The position numbers and the translations under genes were made by a program. A stretch of DNA of 50,974 nt, taken from the NCBI GenBank assembly GCA_024638265.1, contig JAHEKQ010000014.1, positions 1 through 50,974 of the forward strand, in the 5' to 3' direction. The notes under the pieces are model-generated. The model was given only the letters and a program-made list of their open reading frames with translations, did no database searches and was not told the DNA's origin. Of this stretch, positions 43,532 to 50,974 are shown in pieces; position 1 is the first letter of the stretch; each line of letters opens with the position of its first letter. This stretch comes from Flammeovirgaceae bacterium. Lineage in GTDB: Bacteria; Bacteroidota; Bacteroidia; Cytophagales; Cyclobacteriaceae.

Positions 43532-43870
43532 ATGGTTGATATTAAACATCTTACAGAGGACGGGATAGATATCCTGGTCGTAGTTGGCGAAGTGGATGCG
43601 AGTTCATCTATTCAATTGGACTCAGCAATCAAAGAAGTCGTTGAAAACGGGGCTTCCAAGATTCTTATTGATTGCAGATCCCTCGAATACATTTCATCAG
43701 CTGGATTGGGGGTCTTCATGTCCTACATAGAGGAATTAAAGCAAAAAAATATCTCCATGGTGTTAACCGACTTAAGTGAAAAGGTTCACAACGTTTTTCA
43801 GATCCTGGGACTTGACCAGCTTCTGACTATCTGCGAGAACCGGGAAGCCGGTATGGAGAAATTGAAATGA
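43532..43870 (+). CDS. STAS-domain anti-sigma factor antagonist
   Basis: A 112-residue single STAS domain of the RsbV/SpoIIAA type. LIDCRSLEYISSAGLGVFMSYIEE holds the phosphorylatable Ser56 (aligned with the Ser of DSxGLG). It should alternate between a phosphorylated form made by the adjacent HATPase kinase and a free form made by the upstream phosphatase. The ATGA overlap with the next gene fixes a 1:1 coupled pair. No sigma factor gene is adjacent. Confidence 0.93.
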   Translation: MVDIKHLTEDGIDILVVVGEVDASSSIQLDSAIKEVVENGASKILIDCRSLEYISSAGLGVFMSYIEELKQKNISMVLTDLSEKVHNVFQILGLDQLLTICENREAGMEKLK

Positions 43871-44286
43871 AGTATAGAATTACCATAGCATGCACTAAGG
43901 ATAAGCTAAAGGAAATCCGCATTTTTGTTCGGAAATCCCTGCAAAATCACGGGCTGGATGATGTCCAGATCAGTGCTATGGTATTGGCTATAGATGAAAT
44001 CAGCGCGAACCTTATTATACACGGACATGATTGCAACCCCAAGGATAAATTTGAACTCAATATTGAGGTTATTAAGGGCAAAGGCGTGATCTTTAAGATT
44101 TATGATGATGGTGACATTTTTGATATCAATTCATATGAAGCACCCAATATTGATGACCTGATCAAACGTCAGCGCAAAGGGGGTGTCGGCCTGATTCTTG
44201 TTAAGAAAATCATGGATGAAATAAAACTCGACTCCGTTTCAGGAAAAACTTGTTACAGGCTGTATAAGAACGTCGAGATAGACTAA
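43867..44286 (+). CDS. RsbW-like anti-sigma factor / serine kinase (HATPase_c)
   Basis: A 139-residue GHKL-fold kinase. The N-box is AIDEISANLIIHGHD, the G1 box IYDDGDIFD, and the G2 region RKGGVGLILVKKIMDEI. By family it phosphorylates the STAS protein encoded upstream and, when that is phosphorylated, binds an output partner such as a sigma factor. The target here is not encoded nearby. Its start overlaps the STAS stop by 4 bp. Confidence 0.92.
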   Translation: MKYRITIACTKDKLKEIRIFVRKSLQNHGLDDVQISAMVLAIDEISANLIIHGHDCNPKDKFELNIEVIKGKGVIFKIYDDGDIFDINSYEAPNIDDLIKRQRKGGVGLILVKKIMDEIKLDSVSGKTCYRLYKNVEID

Positions 44287-44308
44287 CACAACAAATTTTG
44301 TATTGAAT

Positions 44309-46207
44309 ATGAGATTTCATTTCGGATGGAAGTTAGGTGCGGTGGTCTTGATTCTCATAAGCGGGAAGATCAATGCGCAGGAGGTAATGTTTACCATCAA
44401 TGGTGTGCCTGCCTATTCTGATGAATTTGAGTATGCCTATTCGAAAAATGGGTTCAATAACCCGGACGCTTTTGAAAAGAAGGATCTTGAAAACTACTTC
44501 GAACTGTACCTCAACTTCAAACTCAAGGTGGCAGAAGCTAAGGCATTGGGCCTTGATACCATTAGGAGCCTGAAAAATGAATTTGAGTCATATAAGGTTC
44601 AAATCCGCAAGCCCTACATGAGTGATGACAAGGTAACAGACAGCCTGGTCCGGCAGGCCTATGAAAGGTTAAAAACTGAAGTGAACGCTTCCCATATTCT
44701 ATTGAGATTACCCCCTGAGCCACTGCCCGAGGATACGCTAAAAGTTTATCAAAGGTTAATTCAGATCAGAAAAGAGCTCCTGGAAGGGGCAGATTTCTCT
44801 GAAATGGCCAGGAAATATTCGCAGGATCCGGGTGGGCAATACAATGGTGGGAATTTGGGTTATTTCACATCAATGCAAATGGTTTATCCCTTTGAACATG
44901 CAGCATTCTCCCTTGCCCCGGGAGAGATCTCCCAACCGGTCAGGACCCAGTTTGGATACCACCTGATCAAGGTTAATGGGAAAAGGCCTTCGATGGGACG
45001 GGTCAAAGCTTCACATATTATGGTGAGGTTTTCCCGAAATATGTCAGGGGAAGACAGCCTGGCCCGAAGAAATAAGATCTTCGAGATCGCTCAGTTGTTG
45101 TCCGAAGGAGCGGATTGGGATGAAATGTGCAGGGTTTATTCAGAAGATGCTGCCAGCAAGATGAAGGGTGGCGTACTTCAGCCTTTCAGGACAGGCAACA
45201 TGCCTCCCGCTTTCTCAGAAGCAGCACTCAACCTGCAGAATCCCGGAGACATCTCTGACCCCGTCATGACTCCTTACGGCTGGCATATTATTAAACTTGA
45301 TGAGATTCTGGGTATAGAAGAATTCGAAGAAGTCGAATCAAAAATCCGGTCTAGGATAAACTCAGATTTCAGATCAAATATTAAAACCAAAGCATTGGTT
45401 GCCAAACTGGTGAAGGAAAATGATGTTGAGTTTAAACCCGAATATCAAAATCTCAGAAACCGGGTACTGAATGAGGTGGATTCTATGGAATTGAGAAAGG
45501 AGCTGTTCACTATTTCCGGTAAAGACTATTCAACAAAGGATATCATGCCCTCCGGAAACGGAGATATGACTGTAAACGAAGTCTTCCAGAAATTCATTGT
45601 AGACTACGAAGAGGATCACCTCGTTGAGAAATACCCCGAGTACAGGAACCTTCTCAATGAATACTGGGAGGGAATATTATTATTCCAGGTGATGGAACAG
45701 GAAGTCTGGAACAGGGCTATCGAGGATACGGTTGGATTGGAAAGCTTTTTCAAAGACAATGCAAAGAGATATAAATGGAAAGAGAGATTAGCCGGAAACC
45801 TTTACAGGACATCGAATAAGGAAGTAATTGACAGTCTACAGGTATTTCTGAACAACAAACCTGATTCTCTAACACCACGGGATATAGTAAAAATCTTCAA
45901 TGAAAAGTCTGCTCTTGCCCTCAATCTTCAGGAAGGGCCTTTCGAAACAGGTGATGAAAGATTGCCTGTCAAAATACAGTGGGAGCCCGGCGTACAATCG
46001 GGTAAAGAGGAAAACTTGTTTTTCCTTCTGGAGGTGGAAGCCATTCTTCCACCGGGACCCAAAAAATTGGCTGAAACAAAAGGCCTTGTAATTTCCGACT
46101 ACCAGGACTACCTTGAAAATATCTGGCTTACCAATCTTAGACGGAAACATGAGATCGAGATCAATAAAAAAACCGTTAAAAATGTTATCCGAAAGCTGGA
46201 AAAGTAG
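44309..46207 (+). CDS. Periplasmic peptidyl-prolyl isomerase with two parvulin domains
   Basis: A protein of 632 residues from ATG 44309 (TTG 44303 is the alternative). A signal peptide (cleavage near KINAQ) and a SurA-like N-terminal helical part lead to two PpiC domains. The first (about 120-228) has NASHILLRL, KYSQDPGGQYNGGNLGYF and FGYHLIKV. The second (about 230-335) has KASHIMVRF, YSEDAASKMKGGVLQPF and YGWHIIKL. The C-terminal 300 residues are helical and not recognised. It likely acts as a chaperone for outer-membrane proteins together with the next two genes. Confidence 0.92.
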   Translation: MRFHFGWKLGAVVLILISGKINAQEVMFTINGVPAYSDEFEYAYSKNGFNNPDAFEKKDLENYFELYLNFKLKVAEAKALGLDTIRSLKNEFESYKVQIRKPYMSDDKVTDSLVRQAYERLKTEVNASHILLRLPPEPLPEDTLKVYQRLIQIRKELLEGADFSEMARKYSQDPGGQYNGGNLGYFTSMQMVYPFEHAAFSLAPGEISQPVRTQFGYHLIKVNGKRPSMGRVKASHIMVRFSRNMSGEDSLARRNKIFEIAQLLSEGADWDEMCRVYSEDAASKMKGGVLQPFRTGNMPPAFSEAALNLQNPGDISDPVMTPYGWHIIKLDEILGIEEFEEVESKIRSRINSDFRSNIKTKALVAKLVKENDVEFKPEYQNLRNRVLNEVDSMELRKELFTISGKDYSTKDIMPSGNGDMTVNEVFQKFIVDYEEDHLVEKYPEYRNLLNEYWEGILLFQVMEQEVWNRAIEDTVGLESFFKDNAKRYKWKERLAGNLYRTSNKEVIDSLQVFLNNKPDSLTPRDIVKIFNEKSALALNLQEGPFETGDERLPVKIQWEPGVQSGKEENLFFLLEVEAILPPGPKKLAETKGLVISDYQDYLENIWLTNLRRKHEIEINKKTVKNVIRKLEK

Positions 46208-47063
46208 CCTGTTGTGTGTCTCTATTATGGCATCAACTTTCGGCTGTGACCTGATCCAGATTAAAGATGAGACCGAAAACGAGCGCAAACCCGTAGCAAG
46301 GGTACAGGATAAATTCCTTTATCCTGAAGACCTTTTGAGCATCATACCCGATGGTTTGAGCCCGGGCGACAGTTCAGAGCGCGCTGAACGCTACGTGGAA
46401 GACTGGGCGAGAAAGCAATTACTCATTTCCGAAGCGACCAGTAATATCAATATCGATGAGGCCGAGATAGAACGAAAAGTGCTCGACTACCGTTACAGCC
46501 TTATTGGCTATGAATACGAGCAATTCTATGTGAATCAAAACCTGGATACCGAAGTTGCCGAGGAAGAGATTCTGGAATACTACAATAACAATCTTGATAA
46601 TTTCGTATTAAAACAGAACATTATCAGGGGCAAGTACATAGAGGTGCCCATTGAGGCACCCAATACAAGACGTATCAGAACCCTGATACGTAGTAAGAAA
46701 GATGAAGATTTTGAGGAATTGAAGTCGTATTGCCTTAGTTTTGCATCCACTTACCAGCTGTATGATTCAGTCTGGATGGTGTTTGAAGACCTGGTCAAAA
46801 ACTCTCCCCTGGCAGAGGTGCCTAATAAGGTTCAATTTCTCAGGTCGAGAAAATATATTGAGAATTCAGATAATGATCACCTCTATTACTTACTAATAGA
46901 GGAATACCGCATCTCGGATAATATCTCCCCACTGGAGTTTGTCAGGGATCAGATCAGGAACATTATCATGAACAAAAGAAAAGTTGATTTAGCAAAGAAG
47001 CTTGAAGATGAGGTATATCAACGTGCTGTTCAGAACAAGGAGTTTGAGGTTTTTCGCGATTAG
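46182..47063 (+). CDS. Lipoprotein, SurA-N-like, without PPIase domain
   Basis: A 293-residue protein; ATG 46182 is chosen because it gives a signal peptide with a lipobox-like STFGC (Cys near 22). The mature part resembles the helical chaperone core of SurA-type foldases: RVQDKFLYPEDLLSII, YVEDWARKQLLISEA, EEEILEYYNNNLDNFVLKQNIIRGKYIEV. No parvulin motif is seen. It overlaps the upstream parvulin gene by 26 bp and the downstream surA homologue by 56 bp, so the three are one unit. Confidence 0.75.
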   Translation: MLSESWKSSLLCVSIMASTFGCDLIQIKDETENERKPVARVQDKFLYPEDLLSIIPDGLSPGDSSERAERYVEDWARKQLLISEATSNINIDEAEIERKVLDYRYSLIGYEYEQFYVNQNLDTEVAEEEILEYYNNNLDNFVLKQNIIRGKYIEVPIEAPNTRRIRTLIRSKKDEDFEELKSYCLSFASTYQLYDSVWMVFEDLVKNSPLAEVPNKVQFLRSRKYIENSDNDHLYYLLIEEYRISDNISPLEFVRDQIRNIIMNKRKVDLAKKLEDEVYQRAVQNKEFEVFRD

Positions 47064-48363
47064 CTTATGGCTATTGCTGAATTCAAACAGTCTGTTAGCC
47101 CAACCTATTGTTGTCGACGAAATAATCGCCAAGGTTGACAATTTCATAGTACTTAAGTCAGATCTCGAAAAGAGGTACCTGGATGCCATTTCCCAGGGCA
47201 ACCCCGCCACCAATGACTTGAAGTGTCAGATACTTCAAAGCATGATGAATGAAAAATTGATGGTTGCCAAGGCTGAAATTGATTCCGTGATTGTAACCGA
47301 GGAAGAAGTCAACAGTAACCTCAACAGGAGAATCCAGTATATTCTAAACCAGTACAACGGGTCGGAAGACATGATCCTCCAATATTACGGGAAGACCATT
47401 GAAGACATCCGGATTGAACTCCGGGAACAGATCAGGGAGCAGCTCACGGTAAACCGAATGCAAACAGAATTGACTTCCTCACTCTATGTAACACCTTCTG
47501 AAGTGAGAAAATTTTTCCGGAGGATTCCCACGGACAGCCTGCCCTTTTATGATATGGAAGTCACTATCGCCCAGATCACCAAGGTGGTAGAACCGGGATA
47601 CGAACAGGAAGAAATCATAAGACAGAAACTCATTGATCTTAGAAAGAGGATCGTAAACGGAGAAGATTTTGCAGTGCTTGCCAAGGAATTCAGCGAAGGA
47701 CCCTCAGCAACAGTGGGAGGTGACCTGGGTATGGTGAAGCGTGGAAGCATGGTTCCTGATTTTGAAGCAGGTGCGCTGGCATTGAAACCGGGTGAAGTAT
47801 CAATGCCTGTGAAAAGCCCTTTTGGATACCATCTTATCAAACTGGAAACCCGAAGGGGGAATGAATACCGTGCCAGGCATATCCTGATGATCCCCAAAGC
47901 CTCAGAGACCGACATTCAGGAAACCGTAAATTTCATGGATAGCATAAGGACACTGATTGTCAGGGACAGTATCACTTTCGACTATGCTGCCCGGGAACAT
48001 TCCGACGATGATTTCACCAAGGGTAGCGGTGGATATTTCCTGGACCAGGCAGGGTCTAACCGGGTGAGCATAAGGGAACTGTCACCGGAAATTTATTTCG
48101 CTATTGACAGCCTTACAGAAAATATCATCACCCCTGTTACCACTTTTCAGACGGAAGACGGGAAAACAGCTGCTCGCATTCTTTACTATAAAGATTCCCA
48201 GCCTCCCCATCAGGCAAACTTGCAGGACGATTGGGGGAAGATCCAGGCTGCAGCACTCCTTGAAAAGAAAAACAAAGTACTGGTAGAATGGTTTGAAGAG
48301 GCTAAAAATGATGTTTTTACCTATGTAGATGAGGAATACCAGGGGTGCCAGATAATAAACTGA
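47008..48363 (+). CDS. surA: SurA-like periplasmic peptidyl-prolyl isomerase
   Basis: A protein of 451 residues from ATG 47008; TTG 47044 would give a shorter, cleaner signal peptide (both end near LLAQ). The N-terminal chaperone domain starts VVDEIIAKVDNFIVLKSDLEKRY, as in SurA. The first PpiC domain (about 175-285) has EFSEGPSATVGGDLGMVKRG and FGYHLIKLE. The second (about 285-390) is degenerate: YRARHILMIPKA, HSDDDFTKGSGGYF. The C-terminal helix follows. By family it escorts outer-membrane proteins through the periplasm. Confidence 0.9.
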   Translation: MRYINVLFRTRSLRFFAISLWLLLNSNSLLAQPIVVDEIIAKVDNFIVLKSDLEKRYLDAISQGNPATNDLKCQILQSMMNEKLMVAKAEIDSVIVTEEEVNSNLNRRIQYILNQYNGSEDMILQYYGKTIEDIRIELREQIREQLTVNRMQTELTSSLYVTPSEVRKFFRRIPTDSLPFYDMEVTIAQITKVVEPGYEQEEIIRQKLIDLRKRIVNGEDFAVLAKEFSEGPSATVGGDLGMVKRGSMVPDFEAGALALKPGEVSMPVKSPFGYHLIKLETRRGNEYRARHILMIPKASETDIQETVNFMDSIRTLIVRDSITFDYAAREHSDDDFTKGSGGYFLDQAGSNRVSIRELSPEIYFAIDSLTENIITPVTTFQTEDGKTAARILYYKDSQPPHQANLQDDWGKIQAAALLEKKNKVLVEWFEEAKNDVFTYVDEEYQGCQIIN

Positions 48364-48364
48364 C

Positions 48365-49348
48365 ATGGAAGAATATAAGAATGAAGTAGAAGCTGCAGAT
48401 GCGCTGAAAAAAGCTTTTGAGAGCCTGCAATCAGAGATCTCAAAAGTTATTATTGGCCAGGAACAAGTAGTTCGACTTCTGCTTACCTCCATCTTCTGTC
48501 AGGCTCATTGTCTGCTTGTTGGTGTTCCTGGATTAGCAAAAACTTTACTCATTCATACCATTGCAGACGCACTTGACCTGAAATTCAGCAGGATCCAATT
48601 CACACCAGACCTGATGCCCTCCGATATTCTGGGAGCTGAGACTCTGGATAAAGAGCGGAACTTTCAATTTATAAAAGGGCCCATCTTTGCAAACATCATA
48701 CTTGCTGATGAGATTAACCGGACACCGCCAAAAACACAGGCGGCATTACTGGAATCGATGCAGGAATATGCCGTGACCATCGCCGGAAAAAAGTATGAAT
48801 TAGAGAAGCCATTTTTCGTACTGGCAACACAGAACCCCATTGAGCAGGAAGGCACCTATCCCCTGCCAGAGGCGCAACTTGACCGATTTATGTTTAACGT
48901 CAGGTTGGATTACCCTACCTATGACCAGGAAGTGGATATTGTAAAAGCAACGACTTCTGATATTAAACCGGTTGTCAATAGTATTCTCCACGGTGATGAA
49001 ATCAAGCATTTTCAGTCATTGGTACGCAAGGTACCTGTCGCAGAAAATGTGGTGGAATACGCGGTCAGACTGGTACATCATACCCGTCCCAAAGCAGATG
49101 AAGCACCTGACATCTCAAAAGAATACCTGGAATGGGGAGCAGGACCAAGGGCTTCCCAGTATCTCATTCTGGGAGCTAAATGTAACGCAATACTGAACGG
49201 TAAATACAGCCCTGATATTGAAGATGTACAGGCCGTGGCAGTACCCACCCTTTATCACAGGTTAGTAAGAAACTTTAAAGCTGAGGCTGAGGGCGTTCAA
49301 ATTGAAGAGATCATTGGCCAGTTGGTTACAGCAGAGGCCACCGTATAA
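48365..49348 (+). CDS. MoxR-family AAA+ ATPase
   Basis: A 327-residue AAA+ ATPase of the MoxR type: Walker A GVPGLAKT at 53-60, Walker B IILADEINRTPPKTQAALLE, sensor-1 LATQNPIEQEGTYPLPEAQLDRF, and a C-terminal lid with WGAGPRASQYLI. MoxR proteins act as chaperones, often with a DUF58/VWA partner encoded just downstream. Here the next gene is convergent, so no partner is present. It starts 1 bp after the surA stop and is probably cotranscribed with the foldases. Confidence 0.94.
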   Translation: MEEYKNEVEAADALKKAFESLQSEISKVIIGQEQVVRLLLTSIFCQAHCLLVGVPGLAKTLLIHTIADALDLKFSRIQFTPDLMPSDILGAETLDKERNFQFIKGPIFANIILADEINRTPPKTQAALLESMQEYAVTIAGKKYELEKPFFVLATQNPIEQEGTYPLPEAQLDRFMFNVRLDYPTYDQEVDIVKATTSDIKPVVNSILHGDEIKHFQSLVRKVPVAENVVEYAVRLVHHTRPKADEAPDISKEYLEWGAGPRASQYLILGAKCNAILNGKYSPDIEDVQAVAVPTLYHRLVRNFKAEAEGVQIEEIIGQLVTAEATV

Positions 49349-49783
49349 TCAATTGATCACGTCATCCGTGATCGTCAGTAGATTTCCATTAACAGATACC
49401 AGATATTTTCTCAAGGGGTAAACCGCAGGGCCTCCGTTCGGTATCCCATTGGGTAAACTGAATACGGATCCGCAGCATGTATCGAAGAGAAACAGGTTGG
49501 ACTGGTCAATGTCCACTGTTGCACATGCATCATTGGGAAACCATGAGCAATTTCGTTCGAAAGCATGGAAAACCGAAGCACTTTCCCTGTATATGATGAT
49601 GCCTCGCACCCCGCCATTGATCGTTTGAAGTCCTCCGTCAACCCTTAGGGCACTATATTGAGGGAGGTTCAGGTTTATTTCGATGTCGTCAAACGGTATC
49701 CAGGGTATTTCTTCAAAGGGAGGGACGGGATCACAAGAACTAATAAGAAGCAATAAAACGAACCCCTTAAGCTTCATAATCAT
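49349..49783 (-). CDS. Rieske-like lipoprotein lacking cluster histidines
   Basis: A protein of 144 residues from ATG 49783 (the open frame runs to 49822 within the upstream gene). It has a short signal peptide with lipobox ISSC. The C-terminal part matches the Rieske fold pattern: FERNCSWFPNDACATVDID, then FDTCCGSVFSLPNGIPNGGPAVYPLRKY and a final VNGNLLTI. True Rieske proteins bind 2Fe-2S through two CxH-type motifs; here the His positions are not His. It is therefore probably a degenerate Rieske-fold lipoprotein without that cluster. It overlaps the dehydrogenase gene by 17 bp and abuts the moxR stop. Confidence 0.6.
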   Translation of the reverse strand: MIMKLKGFVLLLLISSCDPVPPFEEIPWIPFDDIEINLNLPQYSALRVDGGLQTINGGVRGIIIYRESASVFHAFERNCSWFPNDACATVDIDQSNLFLFDTCCGSVFSLPNGIPNGGPAVYPLRKYLVSVNGNLLTITDDVIN

Positions 49784-50624
49784 AGAAACCTGAACTTGTT
49801 TTTCTTCCATGTTTTCCCGCATTCACATATTTATTCTGTAAACGGCTCGGACGAAACCTCGGTTCCTGGTAAAACTGCTCAAATAATGATGTTGTCACCG
49901 AATGATTTGTATCAACCCCGATCAAATCCATCAACCTGAATGGACCCATTTTAAAACCCGTGGATTCCATCAGTGTATCGATAGCCTTGAAATCAGCAGC
50001 CTGGTTTTCGGCAGCCAGCAGGCTTTCCGTATAGAATGACCTCGCTACACGATTAACGATAAAACCGGGGCTGTCATTGGCCATAACCGGGACTTTTTTC
50101 ATTAACGCAATCCATTCCCTGACATCCCGGGCAATTTTCGGTGAAGTAGAAACCCCGTTAATGATCTCCACAAGCTTCATTATATGGGCTGGATTGAAAA
50201 AATGAATACCCAGGAATCTTTCGGGATATTTGAGAATTCGACCAATCTGGGTTACAGGAATTGAGCTGGTATTGGTCGCCAATATTGTCTTATGATCGTT
50301 GATCGCCTCCAGCTCGGAAAAAAGCTTTTGTTTCAGGTCAAGTTTCTCGGGTATGGCCTCAACTATGATATCTCCAATCAATTCACCCAAATCGAGGGTT
50401 GAATTTACCCTCGCCAATGCATCCTTGGCAGTAACTGAGTCATAAACCCCTTTATCAACCCCTTTTTGAAGGCTATTCTCCAGACGCTCCCTGGCGGTCT
50501 TTACCATATTTTCATATGGATCATACAGAATTACCTTATGACCATTAAGGGCACAAACTTGTGCAATACCAAGGCCCATGGTACCGGCACCTGCAATTCC
50601 CACTGTATCCGGGAAAAATGACAT
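49767..50624 (-). CDS. 3-hydroxybutyryl-CoA / 3-hydroxyacyl-CoA dehydrogenase
   Basis: A 285-residue NAD-dependent dehydrogenase of the short Hbd type. The Rossmann motif is GAGTMG at 11-16, followed by LYDPYENMV. The catalytic His lies in GIHFFNPAHIMKLVEII, and the C-terminal domain has DSPGFIVNRVARSFYTESL, KMGPFRLMDLIGVD and the terminal KTSSGFYDYEA. It oxidises L-3-hydroxyacyl-CoA; roles in fatty acid or aromatic catabolism are possible. The start is 2 bp after the pheS stop. Confidence 0.92.
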   Translation of the reverse strand: MSFFPDTVGIAGAGTMGLGIAQVCALNGHKVILYDPYENMVKTARERLENSLQKGVDKGVYDSVTAKDALARVNSTLDLGELIGDIIVEAIPEKLDLKQKLFSELEAINDHKTILATNTSSIPVTQIGRILKYPERFLGIHFFNPAHIMKLVEIINGVSTSPKIARDVREWIALMKKVPVMANDSPGFIVNRVARSFYTESLLAAENQAADFKAIDTLMESTGFKMGPFRLMDLIGVDTNHSVTTSLFEQFYQEPRFRPSRLQNKYVNAGKHGRKTSSGFYDYEA

Positions 50625-50626
50625 TC

Positions 50627-50974
<348 letters not shown>

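Overview
This window is a chromosomal segment of a member of the Bacteroidota, most likely a marine or environmental Cytophagales-type bacterium. I infer this from a DUF4783 protein, a GWxTD-motif protein, OmpA/PD40 envelope proteins, the typical Crp/Fnr-like regulator, weak Shine-Dalgarno sites, and several copies of the Bacteroidota promoter -7 element TAnnTTTG. Genes are densely packed, with many 4-bp overlaps. I see no rRNA, tRNA, CRISPR array, prophage or insertion sequence, and no gene-free stretch longer than about 300 bases.

Layout. 1-7830: the end of pruA; then, leftward, a three-domain kinase/M23/aminotransferase fusion behind purK-purE, a TerB-like protein and a membrane MutS-like ATPase. 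7869-16636: an exported M20 peptidase, feoA-feoB, a small exported transglutaminase-like protein, two tandem OmpA-family proteins and an M23 endopeptidase. 16633-22276: DsbD divergent from a Crp/Fnr regulator, an FkbM methyltransferase, ispF, a lipoprotein and an LD-carboxypeptidase. 22430-26893: a leftward run DUF4783-nadC-YcxB-recX, then DinB-ATP-grasp-LysE. 27044-34220: gpmI, a lipoprotein, an ABC exporter, a PA0069-type radical SAM protein, lysA and a hisA homologue. 34281-41398: recN, a methyltransferase, the GWxTD protein, rlmB, corA and guaB. 41440-44286: a complete partner-switching module (SpoIIE-type phosphatase, STAS antagonist, HATPase kinase). 44309-49348: a periplasmic foldase cluster (parvulin, lipoprotein, SurA) ending in a MoxR ATPase. 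49349-50974: a Rieske-like lipoprotein, a 3-hydroxyacyl-CoA dehydrogenase and the end of pheS.

Most genes are housekeeping: purine, histidine, lysine and NAD synthesis, iron uptake, disulfide and foldase systems, and DNA repair. The points most worth a second look are: two tandem TACTAA-N5-TTAGTA dyads abutting the radical SAM gene; a 10-bp-stem hairpin directly before the guaB start; a 20-bp sequence present in two distant spacers beside short tandem repeats; two genes (LD-carboxypeptidase and recX) whose conserved N-termini have no ATG/GTG/TTG start; an Ala at the usual catalytic Asp of the HisA homologue; the kinase-M23-PLP fusion; and operator-like palindromes between feoA and the transglutaminase-like gene.
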